Of a stretch of DNA of 64,000 nucleotides, positions 46,301 to 57,497 are shown in pieces (position 1 is the first letter of the stretch; the number at the start of each line of letters is the position of its first letter). The position numbers and the translations under genes were made by a program. Under the pieces are notes generated by a model. The model saw only the letters and a list, made by a program, of their open reading frames with translations. It did no database searches and had not been told where the DNA came from. This stretch comes from Rhizophagus irregularis (Eukaryota; Glomeromycota; Glomeromycetes; Glomerales; Glomeraceae), in NCBI RefSeq assembly GCF_026210795.1, contig NC_089443.1, positions 1,240,001-1,304,000 on the forward strand, written 5' to 3'.

Positions 46301-47040
46301 GCGATCTATTGGTATTATTAAAAAATCAATCAGAAATTTTATTTATACAATATCTGCCTTATTTATTATTATATGATCTATTATTATTATTAGAAAAAAA
46401 TTTTGGGAAAAATTTCTAAAAGATTTTATTATATCTATAACACGATCTATTGGCATTATAAAAAAAAATTGGAAATTTTATTTATACAATATCCATCTTA
46501 CGTATATATATTATACCCATTATTAGAAAAAAAAATTTCAAAAGATCTATAACGATCTATTGGTATTATTAAAAAATAAATCAGAATTTTTATTTATACA
46601 ATATCTGTCTTATGTATTATATGATTTATTGTTATTATTATTAGAAAAAATTTAGAAAAAATTTAGAAAAAAATTCTGAATGATTCTGTTATGTCTATAA
46701 CGGTCTATTGGCATTATTAAAAAAAAAAAATAGAAAATTTTATTATACAATATTCATCTTATGTATTATACCCATTATTAGAAAAAAAAATTAAAAAAAA
46801 ATTTCCAAAAGATCTATAGCAATCTATTGGCATTGTTAAAAAAATAAATCAGAAAATTCTATTAGAAAAAAAAAATTTAGAAAAAATTTCTGTTATATCT
46901 ATTGATACTATTAGAAAATTTTATTTATACAATAACTGTCTTACGTATTATACCTATTATTAGAAAAAAAAAATTTTAAAGAAAAAATTTCTGAAAGATT
47001 TTATTATATTTATAACAATCAATTGGCGTTATTAAAAAAT
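46301..47040. repeat. Tandem array of ~110-140 bp units
   Basis: Units start with CGATCTATTGG(T/C)ATTAT, continue with an A-run, TTTTATTTATACAATATC and TTATTAGAAAAAAA. Starts are seen near 46,302, 46,443, 46,552, 46,694, 46,821 and 47,011, with one partial unit near 46,897. Confidence 0.8.
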
Positions 47041-47117
47041 TTTTTGCAAATGTGATATATCACGTGACCGGTAATATGTAACAACTGGTGTAGAAATTCA
47101 ATGATCATCCAGGGTAA

Positions 47118-47275
47118 TGTTTGCATCCAGGGTAAATGTTCAAAAATCCCGGGTCATCCTGGATTTTTGAACAGTACGGCGTTTGTTAATCCAGGGTAGA
47201 TCCTGGATACATCCCGGGTAGCTACCCTGGATACATCCAGGGTGGCCACCCGGGATTTTTGAACAGTATGGCGCA
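47118..47275. repeat. Palindromic cluster of ATCCAGGGTA motifs
   Basis: The motif ATCCAGGGTA or its complement appears about eight times, together with CCCGGG. Two copies of GGATTTTTGAACAGTA(C/T)GGCG (47,161 and 47,254) bracket the core in the same direction, and TGTTCAAAAATCCCGGG (47,138) opposes them, so the region is an imperfect foldback. The adjacent 2.1-kb element ends in the same CCAGGGTAA phrase. Confidence 0.65.
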
Positions 47276-48814
47276 TTATAGTTTAACAGGTCCCTCATAT
47301 GGGTTTATATGGAGAAATCTATGACGATCATTTATTAATATCACGTGATGCCGAAATCGAACGAAAACTTAGTTTAATTGCAAAAAAAATTAATATTTCA
47401 TTAACTACCTAATAAATTTTATTAAATTTGTATTCAAAAAGAATATAGTTAACCACTCCAATAATTTTAAAAAAAATTTTAATCACTTATTAATATTTCT
47501 AAATAATATATGTAAATAAATTTAAATAATTTTAAAAACTTAATATCTTCATAAATTTCTAACATACATAATTTTTACTTGACAGAATATTTTACTTTTT
47601 TCCTTTAATTTTATTATGAAATCACAATATTCTAATCATTACTTCACAAAATATTTGATATTTTATAGCGGATTCGCAACTTACCTTAGAGGATTCGCAG
47701 TTTCTCACAACTTTTAACTTGCTTTTTGGTTTAATTTTATGAGTAAACTGTGCCCAAACCATACTATTTGATAGACCTTAACTCTAAAAACCAAAGAGCA
47801 AAATTTTGTTTAAGTTTCATGGGTCAAAATTTTTTTTACTTGTAACGAGTCTAGATTTGACGATGGCATATCATACCCTTAAGGCAGCTTGATGAGTTAA
47901 TTAGTAATATTCATATTAACATCATTGACATTTAACCTATATATACTATTTACATAAAAAGACCATTTTAGCCTGCATACAATATTACATAAAAATCCAT
48001 GAAAAATGAATTGTTTTCTTTGGTAACATTTTCAGGAGCGTGTTTCACATAAAAAACGGTTGTTCTGGAACACTGTAATGCCGGAATTATCCAGTGAATT
48101 TATTAACTGTGGGGCGCAGTATTATATTTAGTTTAAAGTATTTTATTTACTGCGGTCCGGAATGACGTTAAACTATCACTTTGGGTTAAAGATCATGTTA
48201 AAGGTTACATCCGTAACGATGTAAAACTATTCTTGTGTTCACATTTAGGGATGGGAACTATGTTCAGGGTATTACTAATTAAGGAATTGAAATTGAAGAT
48301 CCCGAAATTTATGAAAAGTGAAAAAACGACATTTCTGAAACTCTGATAATGAGAAGAAAAAGGTTCACTAAAAGTAAAATTGGAAAAAGTCAAAATCCAA
48401 AAACTTCAAAAAAGGGAGACGAAAAACACTTAGAATTAGTTTCAAGAATTTGTATATTGTTGTTACATTAAGTTCTATTTATTAATAATATGCTAATAAT
48501 GTATATTTTGTTTATCATTTTAGTTAATTAATTTACTTTATATATTTCGAATATATATAATGATATTATGACTAAAATATTCGAAAAAAAAATATTTTGA
48601 ATTGCGCAACAATTTTTGGTTAATAAAAAGAATTAAGAAATTTATAAAAGAATGATTTAGATTATCAACTAAAAGAGTAAAAATATGAAACGTCGAAATA
48701 TTAAATTCTTTTTTTTTTTACATCTTAGAAATTTTCTAAAATTTATTATTATTACTATCTTAATGTATTAATTAATTGTGATACTCTTTTGCTCGGGTAT
48801 TTGTATTCAATTCA
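47276..48814. other. Spacer without recognised genes
   Basis: AT-rich; a few GC-richer phrases near 48,010-48,180 (GGAATTATCCAGTG, GGTCCGGAATGACG) may be old repeat ends. No accepted frame. Confidence 0.4.
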
Positions 48815-49990
48815 ACTCTCGAAGAATTTTTCAAAAACTACACGTTAAAGAAATAATTTCATTATGCAAGAAAATAATTCAAACTTTTATAATAAAAAAA
48901 AAGTTAACATCTAGAAAGCCATAAAAATTACCTGTATTTTGTAAAAGAAAATGTTAAAATCAAAAAATGCGGTAACTTTTTTCTCTTATCATTAATATTT
49001 TTTATTATAATTATTTTTTCGTTTCTTATTATTAGCGCTTGGCTAAACGCTTTTTCGATCCAATATTTTAACAGCTAGATAGTAAGACTTAAATCATGAT
49101 TCTCTTTAATTTTGAAAGCAACTATTTTGTCGATAATTTCTTTCTGAATAGCTTTTAGTACGTAACTAGCTCATTTTAATATGTTCTAATACCCTTTTTT
49201 AATTGATTAATATCGCTTTCTGAAGATAAATGTCACACAAATCGATGCTAGTTATATTAAGCTCTAAACAAATCTTTTTTAATATCTAAAATTACTTGCT
49301 AACGAAACATTTGGAATAAATTACGAGCCGATTCATTTCCCAATTTCCTCAATCCTAAAAAAGTCCTTTTTTAAAAAATTCTTTACTTTTATCAGCTGAT
49401 TTATAACAGCTAAAACTCTTGCAACCAATCATTGAACTGAAGATTTATGAGAACTTTGAACAATCGGATGCTCTACAGAAACTTTTATTCATCTCTTCGT
49501 ACCAGATCAAAACAAATAATACAAACAACGAGGAAATCCTCTCTCATCACGAATGATTTCTCCTTTTATTATCAGTCACTACTTAAGATGAAGAACGACC
49601 AACCAGACTCGAAAAGAAACTATTTCAGCATCTTCCGTTATATATTTTTTTCTCCCCTACCTCTTTCTCCTTTATTAAAATCGTTAAATGCATTTTTAAC
49701 ACTCGTTAAAGCTCTTCAGTGTAAAACAGGTTAAATGAACGACCCATGATCATTAATTTGTTTGTTTAAACCTGTATTTTATATTAGAATACTTTAATTT
49801 AGATTAAACTTCTTTTTTACTTTTTTTAAAGTAAGTTGATTGATTAAGTGTGATCTCTGTTAAAAATCTTTTAACGCGAATCAATAATTTTGTCAGAAAA
49901 TGCTAAATTTGGATTCTTTCTATTTGTGAGAATATTCGATAATGTAAATAGCCTCTGCAATACCCTATTCTATAATGGTTACTTGTTATT
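48815..49990. repeat. Duplicated segment, long copy
   Basis: Matches 54,010-54,480: AATTTTTCAAAAACTACACG at 48,825, then TTAGCGCTTGGCTA at 49,033, and later GCATTTTTAACACTC at 49,689 and CTATTTGTGAGAATATTCGA at 49,919. The ~640 bases between GGCTA and GCATTTTT are absent at 54,214. The plus-strand 95-codon frame at 49,447-49,734 lies mostly in that extra part. It is not conserved in the short copy and I do not call it. Confidence 0.75.
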
Positions 49991-51256
49991 TAAAGTAAAT
50001 AAGTGATTATTGAATTTTTATAAATAATTATTGTATAAATAAATTCTATTAGCATCATAAATTCCCAAGTCTCAGGATCTTTTAACATAAATACAGTACA
50101 ATATTGTCACATTCAACAATTTATGGTATTTCTTGTATATATTCACTACTCATGTTTTGTGATCCATTTAACCTTTTTAAAGCGATCTTTTTAGGATCGG
50201 TTAAATTGTTGGTAGCTAACCGTTCCCTAATGTCATTTGATAAAAGAAAATTAAAATTAAAAAAAAATGAAATTATAAGTCATACACTTTGCTTTATCGA
50301 AATATGACTATGGTTAGTCAATTAATCAATAAGCGCAACATACACCCAGCCATGGAAGGTTCTTCAGATATTAGTAATTAGAGCTGAATGTTGTTACAAA
50401 AATCTTAAACATGCTTCAATACAACATCATTAATCCCATATATTTACTACGTTATGCCTAAATTTAAAAGGGAAGTTGACGTTAAGTTATCGTGACATCC
50501 CGCCGTGACTTGAGAATAATTATTATTCGTTAATACACGGAATTTGTTTTATATTTTCCGTAAACATGGAATTTTTCACAAAAAGTATGGGTTGTAACGA
50601 AAATATTCGGATTAGGGTTTGTATCCGTACGTTACCCGTTAAAAGACGGATATCTACAGATATTTGGATATTCGGATTGAACGGATACAAAATTTTGGAT
50701 ATCTGTTGGCAGTAATTCGGGTCAATCATATTAAAGCTGGCCAGAATAATTTAAAAAATTTTTCCTTTTCGGAAATTAATGTTACATAATAATAATACGA
50801 AAAAGGAGAGAAACGTCACATCGGCAACTTCCTACACTTTCGAATATTAATGTTCTCTTAAAAAGGATTTTTTTTTGTGGAACGGCTATTGCCAAAAAAT
50901 GAAATGATCGACTTAGCGATTCATAGGCTCATAGATATTTGGTTATCCGGGGATGTCCGGGCAATATACGGGTCATCCGGAAATCGGATATCCGATGAAC
51001 TCTAATTCTTGTAGGGGTAAAGTCTTGGCCAATCAGATCAACAATTAAGTTAAAAAAAAAAAATTAATTCTTTTAATTAAAAAACCATAATTACCATAAT
51101 TAGTGAAAATATAATGAAACCATTTAACGTTCACGTGTAACAAAATTTGGCGTTATCTGTTACGGAGAAAAAATAACAAATTACGGAAAAAAGAAACATG
51201 TTATTGTACATGAAATGAAATAATTCGCCATCAATTTTTTTATAATTTCTTTCACA
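49991..51256. other. Spacer with probable hAT-like end repeats
   Basis: 50,580-51,005 is dense in CGGAT / ATCCG motifs (e.g. ATCCGTACGTTACCCG, GGATATCTACAGATATTTGG) and ends ATCGGATATCCGATGAACTC then TA. Reversed, this is TAGAGTTCATCGG, a hAT-like tip. I cannot find a matching left tip or a duplication. No gene. Confidence 0.4.
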
Positions 51257-51264
51257 TATAAGTA
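51257..51264 (+). promoter_or_regulatory. Candidate TATA box of the membrane-protein gene
   Basis: TATAAGTA, about 170 bases before the ATG at 51,433 and about 120 before an earlier ATG at 51,381. Transcription starting ~30 bases downstream would include that earlier ATG. Confidence 0.35.
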
Positions 51265-51432
51265 GTGATACAATCACAAATCTATTATCACTAAAATATG
51301 AATCTTATTATTGTAAAGCAAAATATTTTCTTTTTTTTTGTAATCATTAAAAAAAATTTTCTTATTATAAATTTACCACAATGGTTTATATTCCCCATTC
51401 ACTAACGGCTTTTTATAAAATTATACTTCAAT

Positions 51433-52397
51433 ATGAAAATAGTATTAAATCGCCTTAGAGAAAAAAAAACTCTTGATCAAAATTACTTTAAGCCAAGGTA
51501 TTATTTTGTAACGGAATGGTGTCTTGACATGCATGGTTATCTTGACAGGGAAGAATTAGAAGCTCGTCTTGAAGAAATCAATAGAATAGTCGCTGCAAAC
51601 CCATTGCTTAGTGAAAGAGTAAAAAATGGTCTTTTATATGCTTTCGTCTTCCTTTTCCTTATTTTTGGTGGGTTTATTATTGGCCTTTCTATTCCTTCTT
51701 TTATATATGGTCAAAATGATGGTTATGTTACTCCCTCCGTGATGCAAGTTATCAATATTATCGCTTTCTTTGTGGGGAAATATTTTGTCAACCAAGCAGC
51801 AGAACGTCGCTCCTCACAATTTTCTGAAGCTATTAAAAAATTGTTCGATCAATATAACGCCAAAGATAACCCAACTGCCAATTGGAAACTTAAGTGGCGT
51901 AACGTTATCACTCATTATAACTTAGAAATACCATATTATTCATTTGAAAAAACGAGTTTTGATAGCAAGGGAAAGATAACGCCAAAGTATGCTGAGGAAG
52001 CAGAGATAGAGCTAGAAATAAATGACGCCCTCTCTGAAATCACCGAGTGTACCATCCGTTTGCACCTTTATAGAAATAATAAACTTAAAAGAATTACTAA
52101 CCAACAAGAGGAACTTGAGAGACTTCTTGCATCAAACGAGGACTTGTCAATTATCATCGATGATAAGAAATTGCCTGAAATTCCTTTCAATTACGCACCC
52201 CGACCCAACAACACGCCCCTGCCTAACGACACGCCTCCATGTCACAATACTCCATATAATCCGCAGATGGGCTCTGCATATACGGTATAAACTTTTTCGT
52301 GATACGAAAATAATAATGTATTATTTTTCTCATTAAAATTTTTTTTTTGTTTATTTTATTTTTTTCTTTTTAGGGTCAAAATAACAATCAAAATTAA
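51433..52397 (+). CDS. Two-helix membrane protein with proline-rich tail, family unknown
   Basis: The main frame (51,433-52,284) encodes a charged N-terminus, two hydrophobic segments (LLYAFVFLFLIFGGFIIGLS at ~residue 67 and VMQVINIIAFFVGKYFV at ~103), then a soluble region with coiled-coil-like stretches (YAEEAEIELEINDALSEITE; NQQEELERLL) and a Pro/Asn tail (PRPNNTPLPNDTPPC). A GTATAA donor at 52,285 and a CTTTTTAG acceptor at 52,373 would replace the last residue by GQNNNQN (stop 52,397); unspliced, the frame ends at 52,290. A better-placed ATG at 51,381 (CCACAATGG) opens a 25-codon frame, MVYIPHSLTAFYKI.., that overlaps out of phase, and a coding-like MYNPLQHTVDPETHYPD lies after the stop. 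Both hint at indels at the two ends. Composition is clearly coding. Confidence 0.75.
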
Positions 52398-52399
52398 TA

Positions 52400-52861
52400 T
52401 TAAACGTCCCCAATATGTATAACCCGTTGCAACACACAGTCGATCCTGAAACTCATTACCCCGACACTTACTATCCCGATATATTATTACTTTTTTATAG
52501 TCGTAATATTATTGTAATACTTTGTAAAATTAATATGTAATGATTTTAAGGTATATCGCAAAAATTAAATAAAATTTATATATTTTTAATATTTAATTGA
52601 ATCAATTGCAAAGGATTTGCAGACTGGCGTTAAATAAAAGTAAAAATTATATAAAAAAATTATTGTAAAAAACAAACTATTTGAAACTCTGGAATAAATA
52701 TTATGTATTAAAATATGTTAGTGTTGAATGGATTCACATAAAAGAGAATGAAAATCGGGTATCAGAAAAAAATTAGTTATGATCGACATGCTAAAATCAT
52801 ATCAGATATACTAGTTTTACGGTAAATTAAGTCGGCCAATACTATGTTGTAGAATCCTGAG
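52400..52861. other. Spacer after the membrane-protein gene
   Basis: Begins with a coding-like fragment MYNPLQHTVDPETHYPD (52,413) that may once have belonged to the preceding gene's tail. The rest is AT-rich. Confidence 0.4.
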
Positions 52862-53394
52862 AGGACCCAGAAATATATATATAAAGGTCAGGTGGCGAAA
52901 ATTTTTTTTACTATGAGCTGTACGCAGAGACTTTTTATATGAGTAGTACGCATAATTGACACCTGATATTGAAAATCCTGCAAAAATATGCAGACATTAA
53001 GTTATTAATTATTTTATCATGACTTTTATACCATTATTTATAAAACTAAATACTAATGTGAAAAATAGAATTTATTCTAATTTACTATTTTTTCAATAAT
53101 ATTTTCTAAATTTTCACTTTTTAACCCTTAGAAATTTCTTTCAATTAATACTAAATATTACAATGCGGTTAATGTACAGTAAATATATGGGATTAGCCAA
53201 GCAAATTTAAGCCAAAAATACGCAAACTAATTTTTTACATATAAAAATTTTGATAAAAATACGCAATCTTGATGACCTAACTATGGATGAAAAATTCTTA
53301 GATTGTACGCAAATCAAAACTTTACTCTGTCTAATTTCACTATGATGGCGACGCATCTGTGTACCCTACTCCTGTATATATATTTCTGGGTCCT
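52862..53394. mobile_element. 533-bp element with 8-bp target duplication
   Basis: ATCCTGAG flanks both sides (52,854-52,861 and 53,395-53,402). The termini AGGACCCAGAAATATATATA are perfect 20-bp inverted repeats, with weaker similarity further in (GGTGGCGA versus CGTCGCCA). The interior is AT-rich with repeated TACGCA/TACGCAAA phrases, and the minus-strand frame at 53,340-53,618 crosses its border, so it is not a gene of the element. An 8-bp duplication fits hAT, P or Merlin types, but the AGGACCC tip is not the usual hAT tip. A solo end occurs near 26,000. Confidence 0.8.
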
Positions 53395-53402
53395 ATCCTG
53401 AG

Positions 53403-54009
53403 TTCCGTTTGACAAACTATTCGCAAGTAAGATTTGGTAGGTGAAAGCTCAACTTTCTTCATTTTTCCTTTACACTTTCTCTGTGCAGTAGCGTGCAGTT
53501 TTATAATATTTATGTTATCACAATTTTTTACGTGAATCAAAATAACTGTTGATATACTGTACGTTGACGTTACACATTTATTGAGATTTTTATATGTGCA
53601 GCAGTGGTTAAATTTCATTTACATAAATAAAGGTACTCTTTAAAGGTGTCTATAATAATAATTTAATCAAACAAATTAGATTTACCGCTTTATATACTTG
53701 GGATCAATCTCATTCGTGATTTATAATTTTTTTTGCTTAAATTTTGTGAAATATTACTCAAATGAAAACTAATACTAATTTAATGAGCTATGAATAAAAG
53801 GCTATTTTCGTGTGCAAATAAAAAAATAAAAAATTATATTTTTAAATAATATAAAGCAAGCAAAAAAACTGTAATTTATTTTTTCTATCTAATAAATTTA
53901 GAATAATAATAAAAATAATGTAAAATTAGAAAAAAGTTTCGGGATGAGTGTTTTGATTATGGTTTGTCAGGATTGATTGTTAATGTCGGTATTATATTGT
54001 ATTATAACG
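53403..54009. other. AT-rich spacer
   Basis: Nothing recognised. Confidence 0.4.
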
Positions 54010-54480
54010 TCGCGAAGAATTTTTCAAATGAAAACTACACGTTAAAGAAATAATTTCATTCTGCAAGAAAATAATTCAAACTTTATAATAAAAAAATAAC
54101 AGTTAACATTTAGAGCCATAAAAATTACATGTATTTGTAAAAGAAAGTGTTAAAACCCAAAAATGCGATAACTTTTTTCTCTTTATCATTAACATTTTTG
54201 CTATTATTAGCGCTTGGCTAGCATTTTTAACACTCATTAAAGCTCGTTAGTGTAAACCCGTTAAATGAACGACCCCATTATCATTAATTTTGATTGTTTA
54301 AACTGTATTTTATATTAGAATACTTACTTTTTTTAAAATAAGTTGATTGATTAAGTGTGATCTCTGTTAAAAATCTTTTAACGCGAATCAATGATTTTGC
54401 TAAATTTGGATTCTTTACTATTTGTGAGAATATTCGATAATGTAAATATCCTAAAATGGTTACTTGTTATTTCTTTAATT
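54010..54480. repeat. Duplicated segment, short copy
   Basis: Counterpart of 48,815-49,990 lacking an internal ~640 bases. The join reads GGCTAGCATTTTTAACACTC at 54,222. Small indels scattered along the copy suggest it is not recent. Confidence 0.75.
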
Positions 54481-57430
54481 AGTTGCGCAGCAATTATGTT
54501 ATATTTTGTTCGCTTAAATATTGGATTTATCTTAAAATAATTATTACGTATTGTTACGCGAATTCTTGCGCATGTGATTTCCGATATTATATGATGATCC
54601 GATGAAATTTCGGTACATTTGTGTACACGTCGATTTCCGGTATTACGAGTCGAATTATGTCGATACATAGTTGCTGATTTGTGTATATCAGTTAACTATA
54701 TTAAAGATATTGATTTTATATGATAAATTTACTTATATATCGTTTTTATATTTATTCAATTTATTCAATTTATTATTAATTATATTTATTTACTTTCTTT
54801 ATTTGTATTATAAATATGTATACAATTTTATTAGAAGTTATTGTGTGGAAATTAATTCAATAGTATTAATTGTCCAAAAACTATTATTCGTGTTCTATTA
54901 AAAAGTGGCTTACAATAAAAGTTATCGCTATTGTAATATTGTGATGAAACATTAACAATAGATTAGATTCCGCCCTTAATCGTTAGAAAAAGGCCTCTGC
55001 CAACTCCATGATAGAGAGAGATTTTTTTGTACTAGTTGTTCTAGAGAACTTTCCCTTATCACCTTTATTCAGTATTCACTTCGTTGTAAAAACCCGAAAT
55101 TCTACACCTATTAAATAAATTGTTATACTTCGGTTAATCTTATACGTTGTTTTTGTATATTCGCATAAGATTTGCTTATATTCATCGCGTATTATTACTA
55201 ATCGTATTTTATAGTTGTTTACCTGGATGATTCTTAACGAACAATACCGGAAATACCAGGATAGGTAGTATTGAGTAAGAATTCCATCGGTATTCGTGTA
55301 TTTATACGATATAAATCATCTATAATACGTCTCTTAATTACCGTCGATATCGGTAACAGTATACATATTTTATTTATTAAATCCCATTTTTTCTTATTTG
55401 TGTAATAGTTCACATAAAGTATCTCTTTACCTTTAATAAAAAAAAAATTTAAATTTTTAAATTTTTAATTTTTAATTTTTAAAATATTTAGACTGTTATT
55501 TGGTTTAAATCATCCAATAATAATATTATCGGTTTGACGGGACCGTTTCATGCAATCTTTATAATAAGCTCTCGTTACTATCCAATAATTTTATTATTAT
55601 GCTAATAACCCTAAATAACAAGTAATTGTTACTATCAGTCATGTTGTAGATGATAACTGATAATAAAGTTATTGGATATGTATGTCGTAAGCAACTGAGA
55701 CCTTTTTCGTGTATCTTATTTATTATTTTATAATAAAGCGATCAAAATTTTGTATATCACTAATTATAAAGTGACCAAAATTTGTTACTGAGATCAGATA
55801 CACCGGGAAAAATGGATTAGTAAATTTGAATAAGATATGGACGATGAAATTAAGTATAAGGCAATGGAAAAACAGAATTTTTTAATAAAACAATAGAAAA
55901 ATGTGTTGGAATTAGATAAAAATTATAATACAGTTTGGTATAGTGTAAATAGTGATGCCGACTTAACTGAAACCAAATGTTAAAATTTTTTTAACATTTT
56001 TGATATTAGTTTTACAATTGTTTCAAGCCATAATAAAGTTTATCACTACGAAAAGAGTCTACTGTATGCAGATCCTTAGTGAATAAAAATATAGATATCA
56101 ATCACTGCGCATGTAATAAAATTTAAGGGCAAATTTTTCTTATTATGATAGCCATATTAAAAATTATGGTGCCGTATAGTTATTAATTATATAATTTATG
56201 TATGTAGATCAAAATCGGCTAAAATAAATTTTATTGGTTAAAATTGAATCCATAATTCTGGCCAAATTTTGCTTAATTCCGGCCAATTTTATAATGCCGG
56301 CCTAAATTTTATAAAAATTGAAAATGGCAGTTCAAATGTAACATCACATTTATATAAAATAACTTTCAAACTAAATATAGAAAATAATACTTCTTGACAA
56401 CATCTAAGAGTGTGTTGAAAAATTTCTTCAAATACTTTTTGTTTTTTAAGGTGGATCTTAACTAGAAGTTGGTACATTTTATTTGCTAAAAATAAGGAAT
56501 AATGAGAAAACCTTGAAATTTGTCAAATATAGTAAATAATTTAAAACTCCAAATTAAGACAGAAAGTATTTTATATAATTTTATAACAAAAAAAAAGCTT
56601 AAAAAAATATTAACTCAAATAAATTTTCAAATAAACCCAGAATCTATAAAGAAAAATTTCCCTTTTTTTCATTATATTTGTATAATAGTATTATAAATTA
56701 TTTATTATTTCAATGGTTTTAATTACAAAACAAACTATTTTCTAATTTAAAAAACAATTTGAATATTAAAATAAAAAAATTTCGTGATGAAATAAATAGG
56801 AATCTAATATTAAAACATGATTGGACAAAAGTGGATTTACTAAAAATAATGAAAATTTTGTAGTTTTTTTTTAATTTAAAAAAAATATATTATTCAAAAA
56901 TAAATCTAATAATACTCTTCCCTTCCTTTTTTCCTATAATAAATAAAATTTTATCATTATTTCATATTAAAAAATAGAGAAAATTTGATAAATTCAATAA
57001 TAAACAAAAATCTTATTGGGTGACCGACCTTATTAACTTAATAAAAGCTGTTTCTTTTGAAATGTTACACCTAAAAATAAAATATTTATTATTAGTTAAA
57101 GGATTCTCATTAAAATTTATTGAAGTAAAAATTCTTTTTTTTATTAAAAAATCAATTTTTTTGTGTTTATACAAAAACTACCCGAATAACTACCATTAAA
57201 CCCTTAGAAAATCTTTTTTCTCTTGCAAAATTACATATATTTTTGCTATTAAAACTATATATTTATCCAAACTTTTAAAAGGATCTCAAAAAAAGTTCAT
57301 TTTTTAACGTAAACTTACACGAATTTTTTTTAATATGAAAATGATTTGCATATTACATGCGCGGTGATTGATATGCTGTAAATCATGTTACATAGATCGG
57401 CAAAGTACAAAATTCACATGTTACCAGAAT
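54481..57430. other. Long spacer without recognised genes
   Basis: Holds a GGCC-family repeat (56,240-56,315), an ATCCAATAATAATATTATC / GATAATAAAGTTATTGGAT inverted pair (55,510-55,680), and a GC-richer patch at 54,975-55,010 of unknown origin. Open frames at 54,378-54,901 and 56,289-56,477 have AT-driven residues. Confidence 0.4.
56240..56315. repeat. Copy of the GGCCxGxATTA dispersed repeat (reverse)
   Basis: CTTAATTCCGGCCAATTTTA followed by TAATGCCGGCCTAAATTTTA is the reverse complement of the phrase at 46,030-46,075. Confidence 0.7.
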
Positions 57431-57433
57431 TCA

Positions 57434-57440
57434 TATAAAT
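57434..57440 (+). promoter_or_regulatory. TATA box of the kinase/Sel1 gene
   Basis: TATAAAT located 58-64 bases before the ATG at 57,498, followed by a pyrimidine-rich stretch. Confidence 0.5.
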
Positions 57441-57497
57441 GGGATTTCATTTTTTTCCGTACGACAAATAATCTTTGTTTTCGTTCATACTTCCACA

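Larger units (their letters stand above)
44992..47117. mobile_element. 2.1-kb non-autonomous element with 71-bp inverted repeats
   Basis: 44,992-45,062 (starting TTACCCTGGATGATCATTGA) is the near-perfect reverse complement of 47,047-47,117, with about three differences. Both arms contain TCACGTGATATATCACATTT. The interior is non-coding: repeated GCGAAACGTTTTTT..GTGTTTTAATATA phrases (45,299; 46,147; 46,206; 46,247), one GGCCxGCATTA-family insertion (46,030-46,110) and a tandem array (46,301-47,040). The target duplication is unclear, so the superfamily is open. Confidence 0.8.

Noticed and set aside
49447-49734. 95-codon plus-strand frame
   Set aside because: Found only in the part missing from the paralogous copy at 54.2 kb; no family signal.
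54378-54901. Two frames around 54.6 kb
   Set aside because: Both are AT-driven; the plus-strand one is almost only Ile, Leu, Phe and Tyr.
54900-55160. Possible solo LTR
   Set aside because: A TG..CA-like segment can be imagined, but there is no target duplication, primer site or second copy in the window.
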